Assembly: GCF_004000905.1 (NCBI RefSeq)
Contig: NZ_BIMD01000007.1
Location: 62,001 to 126,000, forward strand
Reading direction: 5' to 3'
DNA: 64,000 bases
From: Paenibacillus humicus NBRC 102415
Lineage (GTDB): Bacteria > Bacillota > Bacilli > Paenibacillales > Paenibacillaceae
Below are positions 46,528 through 54,100 of the stretch, piece by piece. The translations under genes were made by a program, and so were the position numbers. The notes beneath the pieces were generated by a model. It saw nothing but the letters and a program-made list of their open reading frames with translations, was not told the DNA's origin and did no database searches. Position 1 is the stretch's first letter, and the number at the start of each line of letters is the position of its first letter.

Positions 46528-46757
46528 TCGTAGTCCAGACGCGAGAAAAGGCGGACGCTCTCAACGCCACCCTACCGCTAGCAAGCGATGTCCTGAAGAT
46601 TCAGGCGGTCTTCTACGGGCAAGCGATCTGCGGACTCCACCACCGTGGACAGCGGCCGAACATCATCGTCGAGCATTACACGGACATATTCGCTGGTGGC
46701 GGCTGGAGGAACGAAGTTCTGCTCGCAAATGCCGCTCATGATGCGGTGTGGGTATGA
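46503..46757 (+). CDS. Small phage protein
   Basis: An 84-residue protein starting near a GTG at 46503 (HYVLIVVQTREKADALNATL, then VLKIQAVFYGQAICGL). The AAGGAG site almost touches the GTG, so the true start may be a few codons later (for example a CTG at 46512). Predicted alpha/beta, resembling a small regulator-like fold, but no family can be named. Ends in ATGA with the next gene. Confidence 0.45.
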   Translation: MGNLHYVLIVVQTREKADALNATLPLASDVLKIQAVFYGQAICGLHHRGQRPNIIVEHYTDIFAGGGWRNEVLLANAAHDAVWV

Positions 46758-46918
46758 AACGATCCCCGCGCTATGACTACGTTCGCCGTCCGTGCTTCGA
46801 CCGCCTGAGCAAGCGGAGCCGTCGCAAACTGCACAAGACGTTCCGGGCGTATGAGAAGCGCGTCGTCCGCCTGAATGACGAATTTGAACCGATGCCTCGG
46901 CGGAGCAGTTGGGGCTAA
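46754..46918 (+). CDS. Very small arginine-rich phage protein
   Basis: A 54-residue protein, MKRSPRYDYVRRPC... to ...PMPRRSSWG, with a very high content of Arg and Lys in its first 40 residues, so it is expected to bind nucleic acid or another acidic partner. It starts in an ATGA overlap. No family is known to me. Confidence 0.5.
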   Translation: MKRSPRYDYVRRPCFDRLSKRSRRKLHKTFRAYEKRVVRLNDEFEPMPRRSSWG

Positions 46919-46939
46919 TAATGAGAGGAGACTGAAACT

Positions 46940-47212
46940 ATGAGCAAGCAAGCTATTTTGGACGTATTGAACAGCCTACCAGTTATCGACCAACAAGGAG
47001 GAGACGACGCATATATACTGGTTCAAAACACCCAAGAAGTACGCGAACGGTTGGCGGCTGCAGGTGACGTCTCAGCATCGCTTGACCCTCACACTCTTGG
47101 GCGATACGGCGACGAAGAGGAATTCTGTATTCTTGCGTACGCCTTCGGTGAAGAGTACGCCAACGATTACCGAGGTGGAATTCTGATATGGGACGAGGAG
47201 GGCGCGCAATGA
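46940..47212 (+). CDS. Acidic phage protein of unknown function
   Basis: A 90-residue acidic protein (EVRERLAAAGDVSASLDPHT, GRYGDEEEFCILAYAFGEEY). The preceding ATGAGAGGAGACTGAAACT supplies the ribosome site. Its composition suggests an inhibitor- or anti-restriction-like acidic protein, but there is no firm homology. Ends in ATGA with the next gene. Confidence 0.5.
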   Translation: MSKQAILDVLNSLPVIDQQGGDDAYILVQNTQEVRERLAAAGDVSASLDPHTLGRYGDEEEFCILAYAFGEEYANDYRGGILIWDEEGAQ

Positions 47213-47388
47213 CCAAACGTGACTTAATCGAAGACGTAGTATACCTCGCGGTTGTGTGGGCGCTTATCCTAGCGATTCCGGCCGCGTTCCTACTGACGGC
47301 GTATACCGGTAATCCGCGGTGGCTTCTCGGCGCGATCGTAAGTGGTACGTTATTACAATTCGGACCGGGAAGTCCGGAAGGGGCGTAG
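47209..47388 (+). CDS. Small phage membrane protein
   Basis: A 59-residue protein with two hydrophobic segments (VYLAVVWALILAIPAAFLL and WLLGAIVSGTLLQFG). ATG at 47209 overlaps the previous stop. Function unknown. Confidence 0.5.
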   Translation: MTKRDLIEDVVYLAVVWALILAIPAAFLLTAYTGNPRWLLGAIVSGTLLQFGPGSPEGA

Positions 47389-47390
47389 TT

Positions 47391-47774
47391 ATGACCAAGC
47401 GTAATTTTGCCGCCGATCGGGCGGTCTGTGACGCTGCGACGCCTGGTCCGTTTGCCTACATCCGTCAGTACAACGGTATACATTCAGTTAAGGGGCCGCA
47501 GGGCGTAACAATCGCATCTTGCGGTGCCAATAGCATCTACTCGTCCGGAGGATCATACCGAATCGAGTCGAGTGAAGCAGAGGCTAATGCAGTATTCATC
47601 GCCGAAGCCCGCACCGGCTGGCCCGCGGCATTAGACGAGATCGCGCGGTTGAGGGCGGCGCTGGAATGGTACGCAAATGCGGAGAATTATCCCGTGACAG
47701 TGGGGGCGTACCGAACATACGCGAGTAGTATGGAAAGGGACGAAGGACAACGTGCAAGGGAGGCGCTGCGATGA
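47391..47774 (+). CDS. Phage protein with Ead/Ea22-like repeat pattern
   Basis: A 127-residue protein whose form (FAADRAVCDAATPGPFAYIR, then EAEANAVFIAEARTGWPAAL, DEIARLRAALEW) resembles the widespread Ead/Ea22-like accessory proteins of phages: a lead of alternating Asn/Ala motifs then a helical tail. Function of that family is poorly known. ATG at 47391 follows AGTT-GGGGCG. Ends in ATGA. Confidence 0.5.
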   Translation: MTKRNFAADRAVCDAATPGPFAYIRQYNGIHSVKGPQGVTIASCGANSIYSSGGSYRIESSEAEANAVFIAEARTGWPAALDEIARLRAALEWYANAENYPVTVGAYRTYASSMERDEGQRAREALR

Positions 47775-47947
47775 ATACGGTGATTCTTGCGGACAGCCCA
47801 CGCCCATGTATTGAATGCGGAACCGCGACTAGGTTTGTAGATATCCTGAGCGAGCAATCGGTCTGCGGAGATGTCTGCCGGACAGCGCTTCATGCGTGGA
47901 TTGACGCGAAGACTGAGCGGATGATGGAAGGGGATACGTTAGAATGA
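47771..47947 (+). CDS. Small zinc-ribbon protein
   Basis: A 58-residue protein with two cysteine pairs, C13-IE-C16 and C32-GDV-C36, spaced as a zinc ribbon, and a helical tail. It starts and ends in ATGA overlaps. Such microproteins often mediate protein or nucleic-acid contacts. No named family. Confidence 0.55.
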   Translation: MNTVILADSPRPCIECGTATRFVDILSEQSVCGDVCRTALHAWIDAKTERMMEGDTLE

Positions 47948-48393
47948 GCCGGGTACTTGACGCCTGCTGTGGAAGCCGGATGTTCTGGTTCGACCGCGAA
48001 CACGATGACGTCGACTTCATGGATATCCGGAAGATTGAGACGCGATTATCCGACGGACGCGTACTTTCGGTAGACCCCGATATTTTAGCTGACTTCCGAG
48101 ACATGCCGTTCGATGACGAGTCGTACAATCTGGTCGTATTCGATCCGCCGCACTTACTCCGCGCAGGCGATAAATCGTGGCTTGCGCTCAAATACGGCAA
48201 GCTCGGCGAAGACTGGCGCGAAGATATTGCGAAGGGGTTTCGCGAATGTATGCGCGTATTAAAGCCGAATGGAGTCCTTGTATTCAAGTGGAACGAGGAT
48301 CCGAACGAAAGCTCGCCGAAATTCTGCGAGTTACTGAGTTCCGCCCGCTTTTCGGTAACAAGCGCGACAAGACGCATTGGCTCGTATTTATGA
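47944..48393 (+). CDS. SAM-dependent methyltransferase, phage class I, with an apparent C-terminal frameshift
   Basis: A 149-residue reading frame with the SAM-binding start DACCGSRMFWFDRE and the catalytic motif VVFDPPHLLRAG, followed by WLALKYGKL and MRVLKPNGVLVFKWNE, all typical of a widespread small phage methyltransferase. After FKWNE the frame departs from the family: the expected KxSEILxLxxxxPLFG-like end is found in the preceding frame instead (next entry). The start overlaps the zinc-ribbon gene as ATGA. Substrate unknown; it could be DNA or a protein. Confidence 0.75.
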   Translation: MSRVLDACCGSRMFWFDREHDDVDFMDIRKIETRLSDGRVLSVDPDILADFRDMPFDDESYNLVVFDPPHLLRAGDKSWLALKYGKLGEDWREDIAKGFRECMRVLKPNGVLVFKWNEDPNESSPKFCELLSSARFSVTSATRRIGSYL

Positions 48394-48410
48394 AGGAGGA
48401 CGACGAATGA
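48300..48410 (+). other. Out-of-frame C-terminus of the methyltransferase
   Basis: In the -1 frame the sequence reads ERKLAEILRVTEFRPLFG then NKRDKTHWLVFMK, the canonical end of this methyltransferase family. Its stop overlaps the next ATG (48407) as ATGA. So one base is missing or two are extra near 48298-48305, or the ribosome shifts there. No classical slippery heptamer is seen. Confidence 0.75.
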
Positions 48411-48694
48411 GAGCGAATAGTCGAGCGGAATATCTATTTATCCGAGCCAGTTGCGAAGCCGTCGCACCTGAACGCTATCCCGCGCCAGAATACCGCACCC
48501 TATCCACCGGCGTCCGCAGCCTGACGGAGTACGCTGAATCGCGCTCAGATTACGAGGCGGCCAAGACTGCATATCGACAAGGCATGGCGGCGGCCTACGG
48601 TGATATGGCGCGCAAGCTCGATGCGGCGTGGAGTGGGCGCGATTATATGACGAAGGAGGGAGCGGATGGCACGCGCAACGAAACCGAAGATTGA
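48407..48694 (+). CDS. Phage protein of unknown function
   Basis: A 95-residue soluble helical protein (AEYLFIRASCEAVAPERYPA, YEAAKTAYRQGMAAAYGDM). Start ATG at 48407 overlaps the shifted methyltransferase stop. It overlaps the next gene by 29 bases. No family known. Confidence 0.5.
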   Translation: MRANSRAEYLFIRASCEAVAPERYPAPEYRTLSTGVRSLTEYAESRSDYEAAKTAYRQGMAAAYGDMARKLDAAWSGRDYMTKEGADGTRNETED

Positions 48695-49058
48695 CCGTAA
48701 GGCATGGCGCGACCTACCGTATGAGCACTGGAATGTCGCGACAATTCACGCTTATTTTATCGACCAAACGCACGAACTCTATGGAATGGATTACGCGCCA
48801 ATGCGAAACTGGAAATTTGAACAGGCGCTAATCAAGCGCGCATTAACGGATCATGGCGCCGAGTTGCTTCATCGCGCTTTTGACGAGTGTTTCCGCGTCT
48901 ACCGGCCGACTCCGCAATTTCCGATATTGACGGCGGGCTTCTGCGTTGCGTACCGGTTGAACACCGTGATCCCCGCGCTCAAGGCGTCCGACGCGATTAT
49001 GGCCGAGGTGGCGCGGCCTGAACGGATGACGGCGGGTGAGCTGCGCGATTGGTTTTGA
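48666..49058 (+). CDS. Phage replication-region protein
   Basis: A 130-residue protein just before the helicase-loader gene. Mostly helical, with WKFEQALIKRALTDHGAELL and FRVYRPTPQFPILTAGFCVA. Location suggests a role in origin recognition or helicase loading, but no family is recognised. AAGGAGGGAGCGG precedes the ATG. Confidence 0.55.
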   Translation: MARATKPKIDRKAWRDLPYEHWNVATIHAYFIDQTHELYGMDYAPMRNWKFEQALIKRALTDHGAELLHRAFDECFRVYRPTPQFPILTAGFCVAYRLNTVIPALKASDAIMAEVARPERMTAGELRDWF

Positions 49059-49071
49059 ATACCGTGCGATA

Positions 49072-49101
49072 TTGGCACATAAACGTTTCAGAACGTGCCA
49101 A
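49072..49101. repeat. Inverted repeat before the helicase-loader gene
   Basis: TTGGCAC (49072-49078) and GTGCCAA (49095-49101) are perfect inverted copies 16 bases apart in the only sizeable gap (49059-49157) of this stretch. It has no T run, so an operator or an origin-type iteron is more likely than a terminator. Confidence 0.5.
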
Positions 49102-49157
49102 GTTGTCACATCGCGAGACAGACGTAGGGTTGGCATGTTACATTCGCATTAACGGAG

Positions 49158-49937
49158 GTGAACGAAATAACCAACGCGAAAAATTGCGTACTCGCCGGAA
49201 TCTGCACGCTGGCGGACGGCCCGAAATGCACCCGGCTGTGCGCGCCATATATCGGTATGCACGGCGCAGATGGGCGAGGCGGACGCAACGGAACGGCGGA
49301 TCTACCACAAGAGTACCGCTTAGTAACGCTTGATAACGCAGCTCCTGCGAAAGATCAAGCGGAGGCTTACGAAATAATACGAAGGTACGTCGCGTCATTC
49401 AAACGGCAATTTGAAGACGGCGGCGAACGCTTGAAATCGTTGTACCTCGTATCCATCTCGCCCGGCACCGGAAAGACAACGACGGCTGCCGCGATTCTTA
49501 ACGAATGGCTGCGCGTATCGTTCGTGGGGGCTCTCGGACGCAACAGGCAAGCGCCCGACCTTCTCGCGTACTTTCTCGACGTTAACGCGTGGCAGACGGA
49601 CTATAACGCGTTTAACCGCGCGCGGGTTCCGGACTCGATCGCAGGGCCGGCGGCCGAACGATACTATCGCGCGTTTAAAGCCGTGCAAGAGGCGCCGTTT
49701 GCGGTCCTGGACGATATAGGGGTACGCGACGTAACGGACGGATTTCGCGGCGATCTACACGCGGTAATCAACGCGCGGGTGACGAATGCACTGCCGACCG
49801 TGTATACGAGTAACGTTCCCATCGAGGAACTAGCGCGCGTCTTTAACGACCGGAGGCTGCCGGACCGAATTCGTGATCAATGCGCGGTGATTAAGTTTGA
49901 GGGCGGAAGCAAGCGCGGAATACGAAAAACGGAGTAA
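49158..49937 (+). CDS. DnaC-like AAA+ helicase loader
   Basis: A 259-residue ATPase: an N-terminal cysteine cluster (C10, C16, C24, C28) that likely binds zinc, Walker A VSISPGTGKTTT (K106), Walker B FAVLDDIGVRD, and sensor region VYTSNVPIEELARVF. It fits DnaC/IstB-type loaders that place the replicative helicase on DNA. GGAGG overlaps the GTG I used; the best-spaced codon after it is a non-standard ATA at 49167, so the first few residues are uncertain. Confidence 0.82.
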   Translation: MNEITNAKNCVLAGICTLADGPKCTRLCAPYIGMHGADGRGGRNGTADLPQEYRLVTLDNAAPAKDQAEAYEIIRRYVASFKRQFEDGGERLKSLYLVSISPGTGKTTTAAAILNEWLRVSFVGALGRNRQAPDLLAYFLDVNAWQTDYNAFNRARVPDSIAGPAAERYYRAFKAVQEAPFAVLDDIGVRDVTDGFRGDLHAVINARVTNALPTVYTSNVPIEELARVFNDRRLPDRIRDQCAVIKFEGGSKRGIRKTE

Positions 49938-50079
49938 AACAGCGCTAGCGTGTAAAATTTGGAGTTTTCTCTCTCAGGGGAATTTTTAAGAAAAATCGAC
50001 GAAAACAAACGAATATAACCAGATTTAAGACTTTATGATACGTACTGTCGCGCTGTATAATCGGAGGTGAGGGGAAGAA

Positions 50080-51429
50080 ATGCCCAACTATGACAGTCAA
50101 TTGCTTTCGAAAATTTGCGACGAGAACGACGCCAAGGCGCTGACTCGTTACGGACTGGAGCGCGAAGACTTCGCATCAGAAACGGCCAAGCGCGCCTATG
50201 ACGCCATCCGTACTTATGCGGAATCGAACGGGGGCCAAGCGCCGTCATACGCGACTCTCGTAGCGGAGGTAGACGGCTTCAATTACGTGCCGGCCGTAAC
50301 GGATTCGTACGAGTTCTTGGCGCGTAAGATCAAGGATTACTCCGGAAAAGCGCAAGTCGCGCGATTCTTTAACGAAGAACTGCCGGAGTTGTTCGAATCG
50401 GGTACCGCCGATTCCGTTATTGACGCTGTACATGACCGGCTCGTTCGTATTAAAATGGGAACAAGCGTTCGTTCCGTTCCCGGTCGTACACTCGACGAAA
50501 TCGCGCAGGACTTCCGCGCCGAATACGATCGACGTAAAGCCGGCGAATCCTTCCGGCTGTGGAAGACGCCGTTTCCGACGCTCAACGCGGAGATTGGCGG
50601 CCTGTACGCGGGCGATATCTACGGCATCATGGCGGAAAGCGGCCGCGGCAAAACGTACCTAGCCGAAGTCATCGTCGACGAACTCCTGCGCCAAGGTGCG
50701 AACGTGCTCGTTAAGTCGTACGAGGTCAAGGCGTATCCTTGGGTGGCGCGGCTGCTCAGCGTCATTACGGCGAGGGAAGGCGCGCTAGAAATCGACGATA
50801 TCGCGGATAAGGTCGGACTGCCGAATAAGGCGATGCTCTCCGGAAGTTTGGAAGGCGACGTCGAAGCGTACTTTTTCGAAATCTGTAGCGCGCTCAGCTC
50901 GTACTATCCCGGTCAACTCTACCTGCAGGCGAAGTCGGACGCCGGCCTGACCCGATCCCTTGACGCGCTGGAGCGCGAGCTGGCCGCCAATCCATCGCTC
51001 GACTGCGTAGTCATTGACGCGTTCTATAATCTCGAAGATACGTACGGTCGGAACGCGAATAAGACGGCGGGTGGAGCTGCGGAACAGGCTGCGCGGCGAC
51101 TCGAACGGATTATCGGCGAGAATGACGTGGTCGGCATCTATACGGTGCAGGCGGCGACCGAGCGCCAGGAAACGGACGAGGATACGGGGAGGCGCGAGCT
51201 CAAGTTGCCGGACCGCGATCGGATGAAGACGACTAAGGCGCTGCTCGAAATCACAACGAACCTTTTCGCGTTTGATGCGGTTAACGGGCTCGGCCGGATT
51301 GGCGTCGAGAAGGGGCGGAATGGCGGCGAGGGGTTTACGCTAGACTTGGTCGCGCTGATGGATTACGGGGTCCTGCGGGAGATGCCGGCGGGGGCGGAGG
51401 TGGCGAGTCAGTTCGTTGGAAACTTCTGA
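50080..51429 (+). CDS. Replicative DNA helicase, DnaB-like
   Basis: A 449-residue RecA-fold helicase with an N-terminal helical domain (about residues 1-125) and a C-terminal motor: Walker A IMAESGRGKTYL (K191) and a Walker B-like CVVIDAFYNLED. Sequence is divergent from host DnaB, as in many siphophages, with a shortened linker. CGGAGGTGAGG lies before the ATG. Acts with the loader and primase encoded around it. Confidence 0.85.
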   Translation: MPNYDSQLLSKICDENDAKALTRYGLEREDFASETAKRAYDAIRTYAESNGGQAPSYATLVAEVDGFNYVPAVTDSYEFLARKIKDYSGKAQVARFFNEELPELFESGTADSVIDAVHDRLVRIKMGTSVRSVPGRTLDEIAQDFRAEYDRRKAGESFRLWKTPFPTLNAEIGGLYAGDIYGIMAESGRGKTYLAEVIVDELLRQGANVLVKSYEVKAYPWVARLLSVITAREGALEIDDIADKVGLPNKAMLSGSLEGDVEAYFFEICSALSSYYPGQLYLQAKSDAGLTRSLDALERELAANPSLDCVVIDAFYNLEDTYGRNANKTAGGAAEQAARRLERIIGENDVVGIYTVQAATERQETDEDTGRRELKLPDRDRMKTTKALLEITTNLFAFDAVNGLGRIGVEKGRNGGEGFTLDLVALMDYGVLREMPAGAEVASQFVGNF

Positions 51430-51451
51430 TTTTCCTCTTAAGATAATTTTC

Positions 51452-51491
51452 TTTACAAACGATAATTGGTAATGTATAGTAGGATTATCGT
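51452..51491 (+). promoter_or_regulatory. Promoter of the XRE gene with an operator-like inverted repeat
   Basis: TTTACA (51452-51457) and TATAGT (51475-51480), 17 bases apart, make a near-consensus promoter. ACGATAAT (51459-51466) and its inverse ATTATCGT (51484-51491) flank the -10, an ideal autorepressor operator. The DNA here is much richer in A and T than its surroundings. Confidence 0.75.
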
Positions 51492-51525
51492 AGTAAGAGA
51501 ATCTTATTTCGGAGTGAAAAAAATC

Positions 51526-51993
51526 ATGAACCAACTAGGCGAGTTTGTTAGGCGTAAACGTAAAGAAATGGGACTTTCACTGCTCGAACTGTCTTCTAGA
51601 ATGGAGATAAGCGTATCCCAACTCAGTAAAATAGAACGCGGTGATAGCGCTCCTAGAAAAGAAACAATAGAAAAAATAGCTGAAGCGTTGGATACAAAAC
51701 CGGACGACATTCGAATGCTGGCTGGACTCATGCCAAAAGAGGAAGTAATTTTTACCAAAGAGCAGTACTCAGAAGCGATGAAATTGGTTCGGAAACGCCT
51801 TAAAAAGAGAGACGAATTTAGAGAACTCATGTTTTCTTTTCTTTTGAAGGATGACGACCTTTCAGAGGACGAAGCAGTTTTAGTCGCCGAAGAGCTCGCC
51901 GCATTTTATGATGTTAGGACAAGTTCAATTACCAACAAGGCTACGAGAGGAGCCATGGATATTGCGCTCTCTATCGATCCAAATCCGCGATGA
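51526..51993 (+). CDS. XRE-family repressor
   Basis: A 155-residue regulator with an XRE helix-turn-helix (MNQLGEFVRRKRKEMGLSLL, SQLSKIERGDSAPRKETIEK, residues 1-60) and a helical C-terminal domain (EELAAFYDVRTSS). AT-rich codon use sets it apart from the flanking replication genes, as if inserted between helicase and primase. GGAGTG precedes the ATG at 51526. It probably controls its own promoter just upstream. Its end overlaps the primase start by 32 bases. Confidence 0.8.
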   Translation: MNQLGEFVRRKRKEMGLSLLELSSRMEISVSQLSKIERGDSAPRKETIEKIAEALDTKPDDIRMLAGLMPKEEVIFTKEQYSEAMKLVRKRLKKRDEFRELMFSFLLKDDDLSEDEAVLVAEELAAFYDVRTSSITNKATRGAMDIALSIDPNPR

Positions 51994-52909
51994 GCTCGAA
52001 GGTTTCGCCTGGCATCGCGCCAAGTGGTACGCTGACCGACTCGTTGCCGCATCGCCATTTCGCTACGACAGCCATCCGTCATTTCGCGTAGAGTTCGAAC
52101 ACGGATACTGGACAGATTCGGGCGCATCAGATCCGGAGTGGCAGCGCGGCGGATTCGTCAAACTACTCGCATACCTCCGGCAAGAGACGATAGGCGAGAC
52201 GCTCGAATATCTGCGCGAAAAGTATGGCGCCTACGAAACGGACGATGACGAAGCCCCAACGCTGGACATGCCGCTGCTTGGCGTGCCGGCGCCCTACATA
52301 CCGCTAGAAGACAGCGTCCTCGGACCGTATCAATGGCGTCACCCGTATCTGGCAGGCCGCGGCATTAACGAAGCCGCCCAGCGTTTATGCGGCGTAGGTT
52401 ACGATCGCGACAGGCAGGCGATTGTGATACCGATAAGAAACGCGAACGGCACGCTCGCTAACGTAAAATTCCGCCGCGTCGATGCTAAGACGTTTTGGTA
52501 CGCGAAAGGTGGGCGGCCGATCCGCGAATGCCTCTTCGGAATTGACGTAATCCACGCGCGGCAGCTCCGGCGGGTGGCGATCGTAGAGGCGGAAGTAGAC
52601 GCAATGACGCTCATGTGCGCCGGCATTCCCGCGGTGGCAACGCTGGGAGCGGCGTGGAACGAGATTAAGGCGGAGATGATCCGCAACAGTCCGATAGAAG
52701 AACTACTCATTATACGCGACAACGACTCGGCTGGGCGAAAGTGGCAACGCGAAGTAATCCGAACACTGGCGGGCGACGTTAGACTTACGATAGTACCCGT
52801 GCCGATCGCGTTTAAGGACGTGAATGAGGCCGGAGCCGAACGTATGACATCGCGCATAGCACGTGGACGGCGGATTCGAACGCTAAAACTATCCGTCAAG
52901 GGAGCGTAA
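51962..52909 (+). CDS. Phage DNA primase, TOPRIM type
   Basis: A 315-residue DnaG-like primase. The N-terminal region keeps the shape of the CHC2 domain (SPFRYDSHPSFRV, YWTDSGASDP, GGFVKLLAYLRQET) but none of its zinc cysteines. A TOPRIM domain follows with VAIVEAEVDAMTLMCAG (glutamate) and LLIIRDNDSAGRKW (DxD), the metal site. It starts at TTG 51962 with GGAG 9 bases upstream. Makes RNA primers for the phage fork. Its stop overlaps the first agr-cassette ATG. Confidence 0.8.
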   Translation: MRSLSIQIRDELEGFAWHRAKWYADRLVAASPFRYDSHPSFRVEFEHGYWTDSGASDPEWQRGGFVKLLAYLRQETIGETLEYLREKYGAYETDDDEAPTLDMPLLGVPAPYIPLEDSVLGPYQWRHPYLAGRGINEAAQRLCGVGYDRDRQAIVIPIRNANGTLANVKFRRVDAKTFWYAKGGRPIRECLFGIDVIHARQLRRVAIVEAEVDAMTLMCAGIPAVATLGAAWNEIKAEMIRNSPIEELLIIRDNDSAGRKWQREVIRTLAGDVRLTIVPVPIAFKDVNEAGAERMTSRIARGRRIRTLKLSVKGA

Positions 52910-53595
52910 TGTCGATGTCGTACGTATTGTTTGTGGTGGCGTCAATCGCGGAATATATCGGAACGTTTGCGGTCATGTTTACGCTATTCCGATTCCCATA
53001 TAACCGAGACTTTCTCGTCAAAATCGCGCTGATTGCGGTCTTGATGAGTCAAGTATCGTACTTCACGCGGCTGGTACCGGAAATCGGCAGCCTCACAACG
53101 TTCATTCAGTTTCCGATATTCATCGCGATATTCTGGCTGCTATTCCGCGTTCCGATGTGGCATTCGCTATGGATAAACTTCGCGGGCCTAGCCGTCGCAT
53201 TCATCGTTCCGATTGCATCAGTGCTCGCGGTCTCTTCTACATCAGGCATTACCCTCACACAGATAAACGAGAGTCCGACCCTCCAGTTCGCCTTCCAGCT
53301 ACTTTCCGCAGTCCTGCAAATCGCAATTGCAAGAACGATTTACATCCGTAATTGGGGATTCGATTGGGTTCCGAGTGATAGGCGCGTCTATACGCCGTTT
53401 ACCCGATCAAGCGCAGTAATTACGGCCCTTGTCGCTTTCGGACTCGTGCTGGCGCTCGTGTTAACGGCAATCTTCCGCCATAACTTCGAAGATTACATCG
53501 TTCTCGTCGGCTGCGTCTTCTTGGTTACGTTGCCTACGTTCATATTCTTCGCGATACGAAAGGATGAAGAACATGCTGCTGAGAGTAGCGACTAA
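52909..53595 (+). CDS. Seven-helix membrane protein, receptor-like, first gene of the agr cassette
   Basis: A 228-residue integral membrane protein with about seven hydrophobic helices (roughly residues 5-27, 35-56, 62-79, 85-108, 120-146, 167-189, 196-216) and a very short acidic tail. Its size and topology match the sensory half of AgrC-type receptors, but there is no histidine-kinase domain, no dimerisation helix and no catalytic motif. It is translationally coupled to primase before it (one-base overlap) and to agrB after it. I infer a peptide receptor or an exporter or immunity-type partner; the sequence does not decide. Confidence 0.65.
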   Translation: MSMSYVLFVVASIAEYIGTFAVMFTLFRFPYNRDFLVKIALIAVLMSQVSYFTRLVPEIGSLTTFIQFPIFIAIFWLLFRVPMWHSLWINFAGLAVAFIVPIASVLAVSSTSGITLTQINESPTLQFAFQLLSAVLQIAIARTIYIRNWGFDWVPSDRRVYTPFTRSSAVITALVAFGLVLALVLTAIFRHNFEDYIVLVGCVFLVTLPTFIFFAIRKDEEHAAESSD

Positions 53596-54100
53596 CCTGC
53601 ACGAGAACATGCGCCGTGCAGGCGTAGACCCGCCGCCGATCGGTGTAATCGCGTACTCGCTCGATATCATCGCAAATACGGTCTCAATAACTGCCGCCAC
53701 GTTAGCGATCGGATTAATGTCGGGCAATCTCAGCGGTATGATGACGTGCTTAGGCGCGCTGGCTGCTCTGCGCTTCGTTTCGGGCGGCGTTCATCTACCG
53801 ACAAGTGCCGCATGCATAGCGCTGTCTACCGCTATCATAACGACCATACCGTATCTGCCGCTATCCCCAGGCGTAAATCAAACGATAACCGCGGCCGCGT
53901 TTATAATCGTTGCCGTACGCGCTACAACCAACTACGACAAACACGCAAGGATTCCGCGCAAGTATTACCCGTTGATGCGAATCGTGGCGTGTGTAATTGT
54001 GGCGTCCAACTTCGTTATCGCGTCGGATATTCTCGCTTTAACATACATAGTCCAGGCGGTAACCTTACTGCCATTTTTGAAGGAGGTGAAAACAAGATGA
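53573..54100 (+). CDS. agrB: AgrB-like pro-peptide peptidase
   Basis: A 175-residue polytopic membrane cysteine protease that cuts an AgrD-type precursor and closes its ring. The catalytic pair is H74 and C81 in RFVSGGVHLPTSAACI (counted from the ATG at 53573, 8 bases after AAGGA); the seven-residue spacing and SGGxH motif are those of AgrB. An ATG at 53564 overlaps the ribosome site; from it the pair is numbered 77 and 84, the same as in staphylococcal AgrB. The stop overlaps the AgrD-like ATG as ATGA. Confidence 0.9.
   Translation: MLLRVATNLHENMRRAGVDPPPIGVIAYSLDIIANTVSITAATLAIGLMSGNLSGMMTCLGALAALRFVSGGVHLPTSAACIALSTAIITTIPYLPLSPGVNQTITAAAFIIVAVRATTNYDKHARIPRKYYPLMRIVACVIVASNFVIASDILALTYIVQAVTLLPFLKEVKTR

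Noticed and set aside
50056-50061. TATAAT just before the phage helicase gene
   Set aside because: It lies 2 bases from the ribosome site, so a transcript from it would start inside or after that site; no -35 either.
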